Shown: piece by piece, positions 15,254 to 24,300 of the stretch
Position numbering within the stretch: position 1 is the stretch's first letter
Layout: each line of letters opens with the position of its first letter
NCBI RefSeq assembly: GCF_001043115.1
Contig: NZ_LFME01000007.1
Coordinates: 93,042-157,041, forward strand
Direction: 5' to 3'
Source: Xanthomonas sp. NCPPB 1128
GTDB taxonomy: Bacteria > Pseudomonadota > Gammaproteobacteria > Xanthomonadales > Xanthomonadaceae
DNA length: 64,000 nucleotides
Program-made: the position numbers and the translations under genes
Notes under the pieces: model-generated
What the model was told of the DNA's origin: nothing
Database searches by the model: none
Seen by the model: only the letters and a program-made list of their open reading frames with translations

Positions 15254-15343
15254 CGGGATTCGGGATTCGGGATTCGGGATGGATGGGCGTCATGCCCGCC
15301 ACCCCGGGTTCCGCAGATCTCAAATCCCCAATCTCGAATCCCG
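15254..15343 (+). repeat. Inverted CGGGATT heptamer array inside the spc operon
   Basis: The left arm is CGGGATT repeated 3.9 times (15254-15280). The right arm is AATCCCC, AATCTCG, AATCCCG (15323-15343), i.e. degenerate inverted copies. The 42-base interval holds a smaller GGGC/GCCC stem. The rpsN Shine-Dalgarno AGGA (15344-15347) directly abuts the right arm, so folding of the transcript could influence rpsN translation. The same heptamer recurs at 23461-23487. I recall this type of repeat from Xanthomonas intergenic DNA. Confidence 0.75.
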
Positions 15344-15354
15344 AGGATTTACAG

Positions 15355-15660
15355 ATGGCAAAGACCTCCATGGTCAACCGCGACATCAAGCGCAAGAAGC
15401 TGGCGAAGAAGTTCGCCGACAAGCGTGATGCGCTGAAGAAGATCATCGCCTCCGGCACCGCCTCGTACGACGAGAAGGCCGAGGCCGTGACCAAGCTGCA
15501 GAAGCTGCCGCGCGATTCGTCGCCGAGCCGCCAGCGCACCCGTTGCGAACTGTCCGGCCGCCCGCGTGGCGTGTACGGCAAGTTCGGCCTGGGCCGCAAC
15601 ATGCTGCGCAAGGCGACCATGAACGGCGACGTTCCGGGCCTGCGCAAGGCTAGCTGGTAA
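15355..15660 (+). CDS. rpsN: 30S ribosomal protein S14
   Basis: Late-binding 30S head protein. The 101-residue product starts [20 protein letters not shown] and ends RKASW. It is the long, zinc-free (C-minus) form: only one Cys is present ([11 protein letters not shown]) rather than the four of the zinc form. The longer upstream open frame is repeat-derived and not part of the protein. The ribosome binding site AGGATTTACAG touches the preceding heptamer repeat. Confidence 0.98.
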   Translation: MAKTSMVNRDIKRKKLAKKFADKRDALKKIIASGTASYDEKAEAVTKLQKLPRDSSPSRQRTRCELSGRPRGVYGKFGLGRNMLRKATMNGDVPGLRKASW

Positions 15661-15671
15661 TTCCAGCGGCG

Positions 15672-15693
15672 CCGGTCCCGTTCGCGGGGCCGG
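15672..15693 (+). terminator. TTCG-capped hairpin after rpsN
   Basis: CCGGTCCCG at 15672-15680 pairs with CGGGGCCGG at 15685-15693 around a TTCG tetraloop, 12 bases after the rpsN stop. It nearly repeats the hairpin after rpoC. No T-run follows; likely an mRNA 3'-end stabiliser just before the true terminator at 15733-15756. Confidence 0.5.
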
Positions 15694-15732
15694 GCAGGGT
15701 GGCTTAGCCGCCCACGTGTCGTTCAGACAACG

Positions 15733-15756
15733 AGTCCGACGCAAGTCGGACTTTTT
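15733..15756 (+). terminator. Intrinsic terminator between rpsN and rpsH
   Basis: AGTCCGAC at 15733-15740 and GTCGGACT at 15745-15752 form a perfect 8-bp stem with a GCAA loop, followed by TTTTT (15752-15756). This is a standard intrinsic terminator and it lies within what is usually a single spc operon. Confidence 0.85.
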
Positions 15757-15760
15757 GTCG

Positions 15761-15790
15761 TATACTCCCGCTCCTTGCCTCGCGGCAGGG
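15761..15790 (+). promoter_or_regulatory. Promoter and leader hairpin for the rpsH group
   Basis: TATACT at 15761-15766 starts five bases after the terminator T-run. The -35 region would overlap the terminator stem and has no good match. The predicted start near 15773 opens a 7-bp hairpin (15773-15779 with 15784-15790). A second, perfect 10-bp leader hairpin pairs 15800-15809 with 15820-15829. rpsH begins 140 bases downstream. Confidence 0.6.
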
Positions 15791-15914
15791 ACGGGTATGG
15801 CAGCCGCCGCGGGTTCCTCCGGCGGCTGCGCGCTTCACCCCTTGCGTCATTCCACCGTTCCACCACACAAGATTTTCGCGAAAGCGGATATCGGTGCACT
15901 CAAAGGTAGACACC

Positions 15915-16313
15915 ATGAGCATGACTGATCCCATCGCCGACCTGCTGGTCCGCATCAAGAATGCGGCCGCGGTTGGCAAGCCGACGGTGAAGATGCCGTC
16001 CTCCAAGATCAAGGTTGCGATCGCGGAAGTGCTGAAGGCCGAAGGCTACATCAGCGATCTGCGCGTCAACGCGATCGAGAACAACAAGTCCGAACTGGAA
16101 ATCGTGCTGAAGTATTTCGAGGGCCGTCCGGTCATCGATACGCTCAAGCGCGTGTCGCGTTCGGGCCTGCGTCAGTATCGCGGCAAGACCGAGCTGCCGA
16201 AGGTTCTCGGCGGTCTGGGCGTTGCCATCATTTCCACGTCCAAGGGCATCATGACCGATGCGCAGGCCCGTCAGGCCGGCGTCGGTGGCGAAGTCCTGTG
16301 CTTCGTGGCCTAA
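15915..16313 (+). CDS. rpsH: 30S ribosomal protein S8
   Basis: Central-domain 16S rRNA binder; in E. coli it represses spc operon translation at the rplE start. The product is 132 residues ([23 protein letters not shown]), with the C-terminal [32 protein letters not shown] signature. The start at 15915 is preceded by AAAGGTAGACACC; the longer upstream reading has no similarity. First gene of the group driven from 15761. Confidence 0.98.
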   Translation: MSMTDPIADLLVRIKNAAAVGKPTVKMPSSKIKVAIAEVLKAEGYISDLRVNAIENNKSELEIVLKYFEGRPVIDTLKRVSRSGLRQYRGKTELPKVLGGLGVAIISTSKGIMTDAQARQAGVGGEVLCFVA

Positions 16314-16329
16314 GGGAAGGAGCACTCAC

Positions 16330-16857
16330 ATGTCCCGCGTAGCCAAGAAGCCGATCTCCCTCCCGAAGGGCGTCGAACTCACCGTCCAGGCCGATCAGGT
16401 CAGCGTCAAGGGCCCGAAGGGCACCCTGTCGCTGCCGAAGCCGGCCGGCGTCGAAATCAAGCAGGAAAACGGAGTCGCCACGCTGTCGGCGAACGATCCG
16501 TCGCACATCGCCATCACCGGCACCGTCCGCGCCATCCTGGCGAACATGGTGCAGGGCGTGTCCGCGGGCTTCGAGCGCAAGCTCGAGCTGGTGGGCGTCG
16601 GCTACCGCGCCACGATGCAGGGCAAGGACCTGAGCCTGGCGCTCGGTTTCTCGCACCCGATCGTGTTCGTCGCGCCGGAGGGCATCACCCTGACCGCGCC
16701 GACGCAGACCGAGATCCTGGTGCAGGGCGCCGACAAGCAGCGCGTCGGCGAAGTCGCCGCCAAGATCCGCGGTTTCCGTCCGCCGGAGCCCTACAAGGGC
16801 AAGGGTGTGAAGTACGCCGGTGAAGCCATCATTCGCAAGGAAGCCAAGAAGGCGTAA
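16330..16857 (+). CDS. rplF: 50S ribosomal protein L6
   Basis: L6 lies near the factor-binding site of the 50S subunit. The 175-residue product starts [19 protein letters not shown] and ends with the signature [26 protein letters not shown], so it is complete. ATG at 16330 follows AAGGGAAGGAGCACTCAC. Confidence 0.98.
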   Translation: MSRVAKKPISLPKGVELTVQADQVSVKGPKGTLSLPKPAGVEIKQENGVATLSANDPSHIAITGTVRAILANMVQGVSAGFERKLELVGVGYRATMQGKDLSLALGFSHPIVFVAPEGITLTAPTQTEILVQGADKQRVGEVAAKIRGFRPPEPYKGKGVKYAGEAIIRKEAKKA

Positions 16858-16879
16858 TGCAGGTCCTTCTGCGAGGAGC

Positions 16880-16897
16880 CCGGCCATCCATGGCCGG
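16880..16897 (+). promoter_or_regulatory. Hairpin between rplF and rplR
   Basis: CCGGCCAT at 16880-16887 and ATGGCCGG at 16890-16897 form a near-perfect palindrome in the 91-base spacer. It is probably an mRNA structural element; no T-run or promoter is evident. Confidence 0.4.
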
Positions 16898-16948
16898 ACT
16901 CTTCAATGCAAAAGCCTGTTCTCCTTCAGCTTCCCTAGGACACATACC

Positions 16949-17308
16949 ATGAGCATCAACAAGAACATCGCCCGCCTGCGTCGCGCCAAGTCGACCCGCG
17001 CCCACATCCGTGAGCTCGGCGTCGCCCGCCTGTCGGTGCTGCGCACCGGCCAGCACCTGTACGCGCAGGTCTTCACCGCCGACGGCTCCAAGGTCCTCGC
17101 TGCGGCGAACACCCTGCAGGCCGACGTCAAGGATGGCCTGAAGAACGGCAAGAACAGCGACGCCGCCGCCAAGGTCGGCAAGCTGATCGCCGAGCGCGCC
17201 AAGGCTGCGGGCGTCGAGAAGGTCGCGTTCGACCGCTCGGGCTACCGCTACCACGGCCGCATCAAGGCGCTGGCCGACGCCGCGCGCGAAGGCGGCCTGC
17301 AGTTCTGA
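16949..17308 (+). CDS. rplR: 50S ribosomal protein L18
   Basis: 5S rRNA-binding protein of the central protuberance. The 119-residue product starts [23 protein letters not shown] and includes the [33 protein letters not shown] C-terminus. ATG at 16949 is preceded by TAGGACACATACC. The longer in-frame upstream extension overlaps rplF and is not plausible. Confidence 0.98.
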   Translation: MSINKNIARLRRAKSTRAHIRELGVARLSVLRTGQHLYAQVFTADGSKVLAAANTLQADVKDGLKNGKNSDAAAKVGKLIAERAKAAGVEKVAFDRSGYRYHGRIKALADAAREGGLQF

Positions 17309-17312
17309 TCCT

Positions 17313-17361
17313 TGCGGGCGCGGCGATGCCGCGCCCGTCCCGCCGATGCGGGTTGCATCGG
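17313..17361 (+). promoter_or_regulatory. Tandem hairpins between rplR and rpsE
   Basis: A perfect 10-bp stem (17313-17322 with 17326-17335, loop GAT) is followed by a 7-bp stem (CCGATGC 17343-17349 with GCATCGG 17355-17361, loop GGGTT). They fill the first part of a 155-base spacer that is normally very short in related operons. No T-run or convincing promoter follows. Confidence 0.45.
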
Positions 17362-17463
17362 ACCTTGGCGCGCCTTCTGCGCGCGTCCGGGGAACACGGC
17401 TTCAGACCACAACCACAAGCGGCAACAAAGCCGTAAATCTTTTCCTCTATCAAGGGCATCACA

Positions 17464-18009
17464 ATGGCTGAAGAACAGCGTGCACCGCGGGGTCGTGATC
17501 GCGACCGCAACCGCGAAGAGAAAGTCGACGACGGCATGATCGAGAAGCTGGTCGCGGTCAACCGCGTCAGCAAGACGGTCAAGGGCGGTCGCCAGTTCAC
17601 CTTCACCGCGCTGACCGTGGTCGGCGACGGCAACGGCAAGATCGGCTTCGGTTACGGCAAGGCGCGCGAAGTGCCGGTCGCGATCCAGAAGTCGATGGAG
17701 TATGCGCGCAAGGGCATGCTCAACATCGATCTGAACAACGGCACCCTGTGGCACCCGGTGAAGTCCGGCCACGGCGCGGCGCGCGTGTTCATGATGCCGG
17801 CGTCGGAAGGTACCGGCGTGATCGCCGGCGGCGCGATGCGCGCCGTGCTGGAAGCGGTGGGCGTGAAGAACGTGCTGGCCAAGGCCGTCGGTTCGCGCAA
17901 CCCGATCAACCTGGTGCGCGCCACCCTGCGCGGCCTGGAAGACATGCAGTCGCCGGCCCGCATCGCGGCCAAGCGCGGCAAGAAGGTGGAGGATCTGACC
18001 CATGGCTAA
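17464..18009 (+). CDS. rpsE: 30S ribosomal protein S5
   Basis: S5 lies at the mRNA entry channel and affects decoding accuracy. The 181-residue product has an N-terminal charged extension ([23 protein letters not shown]) followed by the dsRBD-like S5 fold ([20 protein letters not shown]) and the [19 protein letters not shown] segment. Its last eight bases overlap the rpmD start. Confidence 0.98.
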   Translation: MAEEQRAPRGRDRDRNREEKVDDGMIEKLVAVNRVSKTVKGGRQFTFTALTVVGDGNGKIGFGYGKAREVPVAIQKSMEYARKGMLNIDLNNGTLWHPVKSGHGAARVFMMPASEGTGVIAGGAMRAVLEAVGVKNVLAKAVGSRNPINLVRATLRGLEDMQSPARIAAKRGKKVEDLTHG

Positions 18010-18193
18010 TGAATCCACCAAGACCGTCAAGGTGCGCCTGGTGCGCGGCCTGCGTGGCACCCAGTCGCGTCACCGCCTGTCGGTGCGTGCTCTGGGCCTG
18101 AACAAGCTCAACGATGTGCGCGAACTGAAGGACAGCCCGCAAGTGCGCGGCCTGATCAACAAGGTTCAGTACCTCGTCCAGGTTGAGGAGTAA
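18002..18193 (+). CDS. rpmD: 50S ribosomal protein L30
   Basis: Small 50S protein (63 residues, [20 protein letters not shown]). It contains the RVTLVKS-like core and the [20 protein letters not shown] segment. The ATG lies 8 bases inside the 3' end of rpsE, so translation is likely coupled. Confidence 0.97.
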   Translation: MANESTKTVKVRLVRGLRGTQSRHRLSVRALGLNKLNDVRELKDSPQVRGLINKVQYLVQVEE

Positions 18194-18199
18194 TCGACC

Positions 18200-18643
18200 A
18201 TGACTTTGCATCTGAATGATCTGAAGCCCGCGCCGGGCGCGCGCACCGAGCGCACCCGCGTCGGTCGCGGCATCGGCTCCGGCCGGGCCAAGACCGCTGG
18301 CCGCGGCCACAAGGGTTCGTTCGCGCGCAAGGGCGGCGGCAAGATCAAGGCCGGCTTCGAAGGCGGCCAGACCCCCATGCAGCGTCGTCTGCCGAAGATC
18401 GGCTTCCGTTCGAAGATGGCCAAGGACACTGCCGAAGTGCTGTCCTACCAGCTCGACAACCTGCCGGCGGGCGAGATCGATTTCGCCGCGCTGCGCGCCG
18501 CGAAGCTGGTCCCGAGCACCGCGAAGAAGGCCAAGGTGGTCCTGAAGGGCGAACTGACCAAGAAGTTCGTGCTGAAGGGCGTCGCCGCGACCGCCGGTGC
18601 CAAGGCGGCAATCGAAGCTGCCGGCGGCAGCGTGCAGGAGTAA
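18200..18643 (+). CDS. rplO: 50S ribosomal protein L15
   Basis: L15 is a late-assembly 50S protein. The 147-residue product starts [24 protein letters not shown] and has the glycine-rich basic N-terminus ([43 protein letters not shown]). Six bases after rpmD and seven before secY. Confidence 0.98.
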   Translation: MTLHLNDLKPAPGARTERTRVGRGIGSGRAKTAGRGHKGSFARKGGGKIKAGFEGGQTPMQRRLPKIGFRSKMAKDTAEVLSYQLDNLPAGEIDFAALRAAKLVPSTAKKAKVVLKGELTKKFVLKGVAATAGAKAAIEAAGGSVQE

Positions 18644-18650
18644 CACGCAG

Positions 18651-20021
18651 ATGGCGCAGGCTGGCATGGGTAACCTCGGCGGCGGGCTCGGCAAGTTCAC
18701 GGAACTTCGCCAGCGCCTGTTGTTCGTTCTCGGTGCATTGATCGTCTATCGCATCGGCTGCTATGTGCCGGTGCCGGGCGTCAATCCCGAAGCCATGCTT
18801 GCGCTGATGCAGGCGCAGGGCGGCGGCATCGTGGACATGTTCAACATGTTCTCGGGCGGCGCCCTGCACCGTTTCAGCATCTTCGCGCTGAACGTGATGC
18901 CGTACATCTCGGCATCGATCGTGATCCAGCTGGCCACGCACATCTTTCCGTCGCTGAAGGCGATGCAGAAGGAAGGCGAGTCGGGCCGGCGCAAGATCAC
19001 CCAGTATTCGCGCATCGGCGCGGTGCTGCTGGCGGTGGTGCAGGGCGGCAGTATCGCCCTGGCGCTGCAGAACCAGACCGCACCGGGCGGCGCGCCGGTG
19101 GTGTACGCCCCCGGCATGGGCTTCGTGCTCACCGCGGTGATCGCGTTGACCGCGGGCACCATCTTCCTGATGTGGGTCGGCGAGCAGGTCACCGAGCGTG
19201 GCATCGGCAACGGCGTCTCGCTGATCATCTTCGCCGGCATCGTCGCCGGCCTGCCGGCGGCGGCGATCCAGACCGTGGAGGCCTTCCGCGACGGCAACAT
19301 GAGCTTCATCGCGCTGCTGTTGATCGTTCTGACCATCCTCGCCTTCACCCTGTTCGTGGTGTTCGTCGAGCGCGGACAACGACGGATCACGGTGAACTAC
19401 GCGCGCCGCCAGGGTGGCCGCAATGCGTACATGAACCAGACCTCGTTCCTGCCGCTGAAGCTCAACATGGCTGGCGTGATTCCGCCGATCTTCGCCTCGA
19501 GCATCCTCGCCTTCCCGGCGACGCTGTCGATGTGGTCGGGTCAGGCCGCCTCCAACAGCACCTTCGGCAGCGTGCTGCAGCGCATCGCCAATGCGCTCGG
19601 CCCCGGCGAGCCGGTGCACATGATCGTGTTCGCCGCGTTGATCATCGGCTTCGCGTTCTTCTACACGGCGCTGGTGTTCAACTCGCAGGAAACCGCGGAC
19701 AACCTGAAGAAGTCCGGCGCGCTGATCCCGGGCATCCGTCCGGGCAAGGCCACCGCCGACTACGTCGACGGCGTGCTGACCCGCCTGACCGCGGCCGGCT
19801 CGGTGTACCTGGTGATCGTGTGTCTGCTGCCGGAAGTGATGCGTGCCCAGCTCGGCACCTCGTTCCACTTCGGCGGCACCTCGCTGCTGATCGCGGTCGT
19901 GGTGGTGATGGACTTCATCGCGCAGATCCAGGCGCACCTGATGTCGCACCAGTACGAAAGCCTGTTGAAGAAGGCCAACCTCAAGGGCGGCTCGCGCGGC
20001 GGCGGTTTTGCCCGCGGTTGA
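18651..20021 (+). CDS. secY: Protein translocase subunit SecY
   Basis: Channel subunit of the SecYEG translocon in the inner membrane. The 456-residue product has ten hydrophobic segments and the signature [19 protein letters not shown] around residues 184-202. It begins [23 protein letters not shown] longer open frame extends back into rplO but the ATG at 18651 is the family start. It ends [12 protein letters not shown]. The promoter of the following rpsM group overlaps its last codons. Confidence 0.98.
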   Translation: MAQAGMGNLGGGLGKFTELRQRLLFVLGALIVYRIGCYVPVPGVNPEAMLALMQAQGGGIVDMFNMFSGGALHRFSIFALNVMPYISASIVIQLATHIFPSLKAMQKEGESGRRKITQYSRIGAVLLAVVQGGSIALALQNQTAPGGAPVVYAPGMGFVLTAVIALTAGTIFLMWVGEQVTERGIGNGVSLIIFAGIVAGLPAAAIQTVEAFRDGNMSFIALLLIVLTILAFTLFVVFVERGQRRITVNYARRQGGRNAYMNQTSFLPLKLNMAGVIPPIFASSILAFPATLSMWSGQAASNSTFGSVLQRIANALGPGEPVHMIVFAALIIGFAFFYTALVFNSQETADNLKKSGALIPGIRPGKATADYVDGVLTRLTAAGSVYLVIVCLLPEVMRAQLGTSFHFGGTSLLIAVVVVMDFIAQIQAHLMSHQYESLLKKANLKGGSRGGGFARG

Positions 20022-20361
20022 TTGCTATACTGTTTGAATCCTTCCGCGAAGACGCCCCCGGTTCCCGGGCGCAGTCTTCCGACTTGAAGGGCGGCCCGTG
20101 CAGCGGTCTCGTGCGCGGGTGAGACGTGGTGGTCCTGCGCTGGAGTAGCGCGGGCGGCAGGGCGGAGGTTTCTCCCTGCCAACGATGTCCGGCGCCGGAG
20201 CATGGGCACACTCCCCATGCCGGGCTTGCGGAACCTTGCGGTTCCGCGGGCTTCCATGTAACCCGAGACCTTGCTAGACTTACAAGTTCACTTTTTGATC
20301 CATCCTGCCGGATGGCGCCGTGGTGCGCCGTCGGGCCATCACTCAGTTGGAGAACCGCGTC
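20022..20361 (+). other. secY-rpsM spacer with no rpmJ
   Basis: This 340-base interval contains no credible gene. In many gammaproteobacteria rpmJ (L36) lies here; no MKVRxSVKK-type reading frame is present. It holds a promoter, a leader hairpin and two more stems: 20200-20206 with 20214-20220 (GCATGGG/CCCATGC) and 20228-20235 with 20240-20247 (GCGGAACC/GGTTCCGC). The region looks like a long structured leader of the alpha operon. Confidence 0.65.
20024..20079 (+). promoter_or_regulatory. Extended -10 promoter and leader hairpin of the alpha operon
   Basis: TGCTATACT at 20023-20031 is an extended -10 element, overlapping the secY stop region; no good -35 is seen. The predicted transcript begins near 20038 and soon forms a stem pairing GAAGAC 20048-20053 and GCCC 20054-20057 with GGGC 20067-20070 and GTCTTC 20074-20079. 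In E. coli S4 controls this operon through a structured leader before rpsM; a similar role is possible here. Confidence 0.5.
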
Positions 20362-20718
20362 ATGGCGCGTATTGCAGGCGTCAACCTGCCAGCCCAGAAG
20401 CACGTCTGGGTCGGGTTGCAAAGCATCTACGGCATCGGCCGTACCCGTTCGAAGAAGGTCTGCGAAGCCGCAGGCGTGACCTCGACCACCAAGATCCGCG
20501 ACCTGTCCGAGCCGGAAATCGAGCGCCTGCGTCTCGAAGTCGGCAAGTACATCGTCGAAGGCGACCTGCGTCGCGAAATCGGCATCGCCATCAAGCGACT
20601 GATGGACCTGGGCTGCTACCGCGGCCTGCGTCACCGTCGTGGCCTGCCCCTGCGCGGTCAGCGCACCCGTACCAACGCCCGCACCCGCAAGGGTCCGCGC
20701 AAGGCGATCAAGAAGTAA
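20362..20718 (+). CDS. rpsM: 30S ribosomal protein S13
   Basis: S13 forms intersubunit bridges at the 30S head and contacts P-site tRNA. The 118-residue product starts [26 protein letters not shown] and ends with the basic tail [19 protein letters not shown] at 20362 is preceded by GGAGAACCGCGTC. First gene of the alpha operon. Confidence 0.98.
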   Translation: MARIAGVNLPAQKHVWVGLQSIYGIGRTRSKKVCEAAGVTSTTKIRDLSEPEIERLRLEVGKYIVEGDLRREIGIAIKRLMDLGCYRGLRHRRGLPLRGQRTRTNARTRKGPRKAIKK

Positions 20719-20727
20719 GGGACCGAC

Positions 20728-21120
20728 ATGGCTAAGCCCGCAGCAGCAAAGACCAAGAAGAAGATCAAGCGCGTCGTCACCGACGGTGTCGCCCACGTCC
20801 ACGCTTCCTTCAACAACACCATCGTGACCATCACCGACCGTCAGGGCAATGCATTGTCCTGGGCGACCTCCGGTGGCGCCGGTTTCCGCGGTTCGCGCAA
20901 GTCCACGCCGTTCGCGGCGCAGGTGGCCGCCGAGAAGGCCGGGCGCGCTGCGCTCGACTACGGCGTGAAGTCGCTGGAAGTGCGCATCAAGGGCCCGGGT
21001 CCGGGTCGCGAGTCCGCCGTCCGTTCGTTGAACAACGTCGGATACAAGATCACCAACATCATCGACGTGACGCCGATCCCGCACAACGGGTGCCGTCCGC
21101 CGAAGAAGCGTCGCGTCTAA
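20728..21120 (+). CDS. rpsK: 30S ribosomal protein S11
   Basis: Platform protein of the 30S subunit, close to the E site. The 130-residue product has a basic N-terminus ([17 protein letters not shown]) and the signature [48 protein letters not shown] at its C-terminus, complete. Nine bases after rpsM. Confidence 0.98.
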   Translation: MAKPAAAKTKKKIKRVVTDGVAHVHASFNNTIVTITDRQGNALSWATSGGAGFRGSRKSTPFAAQVAAEKAGRAALDYGVKSLEVRIKGPGPGRESAVRSLNNVGYKITNIIDVTPIPHNGCRPPKKRRV

Positions 21121-21134
21121 AGGAGCGATAAGAA

Positions 21135-21764
21135 ATGGCTCGTTATATCGGTCCTACCTGTAAGCTCGCGCGCCGCGAAGGCGCCGATCTTTCCCTCAAG
21201 AGCCCGGCGCGTGCGCTGGACTCCAAGTGCAAGCTGGAGCAGAAGCCCGGCCAGCACGGCGCGACCGCCCGCAAGGGCAAGCTGTCCGACTACGCCACCC
21301 AGCTGCGCGAGAAGCAGAAGGTCAAGCGTATCTACGGTCTGCTGGAGCGTCAGTTCCGCAACTACTATAAGAAGGCCTCGACCAAGAAGGGCAACACCGG
21401 CGAGAACCTGCTGCAGCTGCTGGAAACCCGCCTGGACAACGTCGTCTACCGCATGGGCTTCGCCGTCACCCGTCCGGCCGCGCGCCAGCTGGTGTCGCAC
21501 CGTGGCGTGCTGGTCAACGGCAAGTCGGTGAACCTGGCCTCGTACCAGGTCAAGGCCGGCGACGCGATCGCCCTGTCGGAAAAGGCGCAGAAGCAGCTTC
21601 GCGTGCAGGAAGCGCTGACCGTTGCCGAAACGCATGACCTGAACCCGTCGTGGGTCGAGGTCGATTCGAAGAAGTTCAGCGGCATCTTCAAGGCCGTGCC
21701 GGACCGTGCGGACCTGCCTGCCGACATCAACGAAGCGCTGATCGTCGAGTTGTATTCGAAGTAA
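21135..21764 (+). CDS. rpsD: 30S ribosomal protein S4
   Basis: Primary 16S rRNA binder that initiates 30S assembly; in E. coli it also represses the alpha operon. The 209-residue product starts [19 protein letters not shown] and carries the S4 RNA-binding domain ([34 protein letters not shown], about residues 97-130). Only two cysteines (9 and 32) remain of a possible zinc knuckle, so it is the zinc-free type. Confidence 0.98.
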   Translation: MARYIGPTCKLARREGADLSLKSPARALDSKCKLEQKPGQHGATARKGKLSDYATQLREKQKVKRIYGLLERQFRNYYKKASTKKGNTGENLLQLLETRLDNVVYRMGFAVTRPAARQLVSHRGVLVNGKSVNLASYQVKAGDAIALSEKAQKQLRVQEALTVAETHDLNPSWVEVDSKKFSGIFKAVPDRADLPADINEALIVELYSK

Positions 21765-21774
21765 TCACATCGGA

Positions 21775-21797
21775 GAGCCTCCGGTCCACGGAGGCTC
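21775..21797 (+). promoter_or_regulatory. Hairpin between rpsD and rpoA
   Basis: GAGCCTCCG at 21775-21783 pairs perfectly with CGGAGGCTC at 21789-21797, loop GTCCA. It lies 18 bases before the rpoA ATG. There is no U-run; it may lower or tune rpoA expression relative to the ribosomal genes. Confidence 0.5.
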
Positions 21798-21815
21798 GTC
21801 AGGAGAACCCGCAAC

Positions 21816-22814
21816 ATGACGGTTACCGCCAACCAGGTTCTGCGCCCGCGTGGGCCGCAGATCGAACGCCTTACCGACAACCGCGCCAAGGTCGTGATCG
21901 AGCCCTTGGAGCGCGGGTATGGGCATACGCTGGGCAACGCCCTGCGTCGCGTGCTGCTGTCCTCGATTCCCGGCTTCGCGATCACCGAAGTCGAGATCGA
22001 CGGCGTGCTGCACGAGTACACCACGGTCGAAGGGCTGCAGGAGGACGTGCTGGAAGTCCTGCTGAACCTCAAGGACGTGGCCATCCGCATGCATACCGGT
22101 GACAGCGCCACGCTGTCGCTGTCCAAGCAGGGTCCGGGCACGGTCACTGCCGCCGATATCAAGACCGACCACAACGTCGAGATCCTCAACAACGACCACG
22201 TGATCTGCCACCTGACCAAGGACACGGCGATCAACATGCGTCTGAAGATCGAGCGTGGCTTCGGCTACCAGCCGGCCGCCGCGCGTCGCCGTCCGGACGA
22301 AGAGACCCGCACCATCGGTCGCCTGGTCCTGGACGCCTCGTTCTCGCCGGTGCGCCGCGTCGCCTACGCGGTCGAGTCGGCCCGCGTCGAGCAGCGTACC
22401 GACCTGGACAAGCTGGTCCTGGACATCGAGACCAACGGCACGATCGATGCCGAGGAAGCCGTGCGCACCGCCGCCGACATCCTCAGCGACCAGCTGTCGG
22501 TGTTCGGCGACTTCACCCATCGCGACCGTGGCGCGGCCAAGCCGGCCAGCAACGGCGTGGATCCGGTGCTGCTGCGTCCGATCGACGATCTGGAACTGAC
22601 TGTGCGTTCGGCCAACTGCCTGAAGGCCGAGAGCATCTACTACATCGGCGATCTGATCCAGAAGACCGAAGTCGAGCTGCTCAAGACCCCGAACCTGGGC
22701 AAGAAGTCGCTCACCGAGATCAAGGAAGTGCTGGCCCAGCGTGGCCTGTCGCTCGGCATGAAGCTGGAGAACTGGCCGCCGGCCGGTGTCGCCCAGCACG
22801 GCATGCTCGGCTGA
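21816..22814 (+). CDS. rpoA: DNA-directed RNA polymerase subunit alpha
   Basis: Dimerises to scaffold RNA polymerase; its C-terminal domain binds UP elements and activators. The 332-residue product has the N-terminal domain (to about 235), a linker, and the C-terminal domain ([48 protein letters not shown]). Start [23 protein letters not shown] at 21816 follows AGGAGAACCCGCAAC. Confidence 0.98.
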   Translation: MTVTANQVLRPRGPQIERLTDNRAKVVIEPLERGYGHTLGNALRRVLLSSIPGFAITEVEIDGVLHEYTTVEGLQEDVLEVLLNLKDVAIRMHTGDSATLSLSKQGPGTVTAADIKTDHNVEILNNDHVICHLTKDTAINMRLKIERGFGYQPAAARRRPDEETRTIGRLVLDASFSPVRRVAYAVESARVEQRTDLDKLVLDIETNGTIDAEEAVRTAADILSDQLSVFGDFTHRDRGAAKPASNGVDPVLLRPIDDLELTVRSANCLKAESIYYIGDLIQKTEVELLKTPNLGKKSLTEIKEVLAQRGLSLGMKLENWPPAGVAQHGMLG

Positions 22815-22827
22815 GTCCTGCATATCC

Positions 22828-22851
22828 GGCCGGTGCCGCAAGGCACCGGCC
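22828..22851 (+). promoter_or_regulatory. GCAA-capped hairpin between rpoA and rplQ
   Basis: GGCCGGTGCC at 22828-22837 pairs perfectly with GGCACCGGCC at 22842-22851 around a GCAA loop, 14 bases after the rpoA stop. With no following T-run it is more likely a 3'-end stabiliser or partial terminator ahead of rplQ. Confidence 0.5.
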
Positions 22852-23014
22852 GTGCGTTGTCCGCTTCATCCGCACCACCACGTCGACGGGTCGCCAAGCC
22901 CGCGGCGTCGCCCGGTCAGGGATGGCCGGCACGGACCATCCGCAGTCCACTTTCAACGCCAGGACGGCGACAGCGATCTCCAACAGTCACACTCTTCCAT
23001 AGGAATCCCAACCC

Positions 23015-23398
23015 ATGCGTCACCAGAAATCCGGCCGCAAGTTCAGCCGCACCAGCGCCCACCGCGAAGCGATGTTCAAGAACATGGCGGCCTCGCTGAT
23101 CAAGCACGAACTGATCAAGACCACCCTGCCGAAGGCCAAGGAACTGCGCCGCGTCGCCGAGCCGCTGATCACCCTGGCCAAGGTCGACAACGTCGCCAAC
23201 CGCCGCCTGGCGTTCGCGCGCCTGCGCGACAAGGAAGCCGTGGGCACCCTGTTCACCACGCTGGGCCCGCGCTACCAAGCGCGCCCGGGTGGCTACCTGC
23301 GCATCCTCAAGTGCGGCTTCCGCGCCGGCGACAACGCGCCGATGGCCTACGTCGAGCTGGTCGACCGCCCGGCCGTGGCCGAGGAAGTGGCCGAGTAA
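23015..23398 (+). CDS. rplQ: 50S ribosomal protein L17
   Basis: 50S protein near the exit tunnel. The 127-residue product starts [28 protein letters not shown] and ends [12 protein letters not shown] 200-base spacer separates it from rpoA. It is the last gene of the ribosomal block and is followed by a clear terminator. Confidence 0.98.
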   Translation: MRHQKSGRKFSRTSAHREAMFKNMAASLIKHELIKTTLPKAKELRRVAEPLITLAKVDNVANRRLAFARLRDKEAVGTLFTTLGPRYQARPGGYLRILKCGFRAGDNAPMAYVELVDRPAVAEEVAE

Positions 23399-23423
23399 TC
23401 GGGTCCGCACCTGCAGCAGCAAG

Positions 23424-23448
23424 AAGCCCGGCCTGTCCGGGCTTTTTT
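23424..23448 (+). terminator. Intrinsic terminator of the alpha operon
   Basis: AAGCCCGG at 23424-23431 pairs with CCGGGCTT at 23437-23444 (loop CCTGT) and runs into six T residues at 23443-23448. Textbook rho-independent terminator after rplQ. Confidence 0.92.
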
Positions 23449-23460
23449 GTTTGTGGGGCG

Positions 23461-23487
23461 GGGATTCGCAAGTGGGGATTCGGGATT
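23461..23487 (+). repeat. GGGATTC heptamer repeat remnant
   Basis: GGGATTC at 23461-23467 and GGGATTCGGGATT at 23475-23487 are further copies of the heptamer forming the array at 15254-15343. Here they lie between the rplQ terminator and dsbB. Confidence 0.6.
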
Positions 23488-23600
23488 GGTAGAGCGGCTG
23501 TCGCCGAGTTGGCGAGGGGCGGCCAACAGCGGCATGGCGCATGGTGATGGAGCGCACGATCGCGGATAATGCGCGGATCGTCGTTGCGAGTCCGAGTCCG

Positions 23601-24113
23601 ATGAATCCGTTCCGCTGGGGTTTCCGCGCGCAGTTCCTGCTCGGCTTTCTGATCTGCGCCGGCTTGCTGGGCTATGCGATCTTCGTGCAGCTGCAGCTGG
23701 GCATCGAGCCCTGCCCGCTGTGCATCTTCCAACGCATCGCGTTCGCCGCGCTGGGCGTGCTGTTCCTGCTCGGCGCCCTGCACGGACCGCGCAGCGCCGG
23801 TGGGCGCAAGCTCTACGGCGTCCTGGCGTTCCTGGCCGCGCTGGTGGGCGCCGGCATCTCCACCAAGCACGTTTCGGTGCAGCTGTTCCCGGACCCGATG
23901 GCCTCCTGCGGCCCGCCGCTGAGCTTCCTGCGCGAGACCATGGGGCCGTTCGAGGTGCTGCGCCGGGTGCTGACCGGCACCGGCGACTGCGGCAACATCG
24001 ACTGGCGCTTCCTCGGCCTGTCGATGCCGATGTGGTGCCTGATCTGCTTCGTGCTGCTGGCCGTATTCGCGCTGTATGCGGGCTTCAAGAGCCGGCGGCG
24101 CACGCTGATCTGA
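23601..24113 (+). CDS. dsbB: Disulfide bond formation protein DsbB
   Basis: Inner-membrane enzyme that reoxidises DsbA and passes electrons to ubiquinone. The 170-residue product has four predicted membrane segments. The redox pairs are visible: C38-P-L-C41 in the first periplasmic loop and C103/C130 in the second, matching the E. coli 41/44 and 104/130 pairs in spacing. The start MNPFRWGFRAQFLL at 23601 places the first helix correctly; the open frame extends 20 codons upstream without family likeness. Monocistronic by layout. Confidence 0.95.
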   Translation: MNPFRWGFRAQFLLGFLICAGLLGYAIFVQLQLGIEPCPLCIFQRIAFAALGVLFLLGALHGPRSAGGRKLYGVLAFLAALVGAGISTKHVSVQLFPDPMASCGPPLSFLRETMGPFEVLRRVLTGTGDCGNIDWRFLGLSMPMWCLICFVLLAVFALYAGFKSRRRTLI

Positions 24114-24300
24114 TGGTGCTCTTGCTGCGCGCCGATTGCCCTGCCTGATGGCTGGCGGCAGCGCCGCTGGATGCTGGTAGGGCCGATGCGGGCAGCGCGG
24201 GCGCACGCCGCCGCGCCCCGACGCTGTCCATCCGCTTTGGCCAGCGCCTTGTCTGCAGTTCCCCGCTGGCGATACGAAATCCCACCTGCGTCTGTCTGCC

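Noticed and set aside
15247..15354. 36-codon N-terminal extension of S14
   Set aside because: It encodes the heptamer repeat and does not resemble S14; the ATG at 15355 gives the family start.
24114..24300. Terminator between dsbB and the exported hydrolase
   Set aside because: Only short, imperfect GC stems are present; none is convincing.
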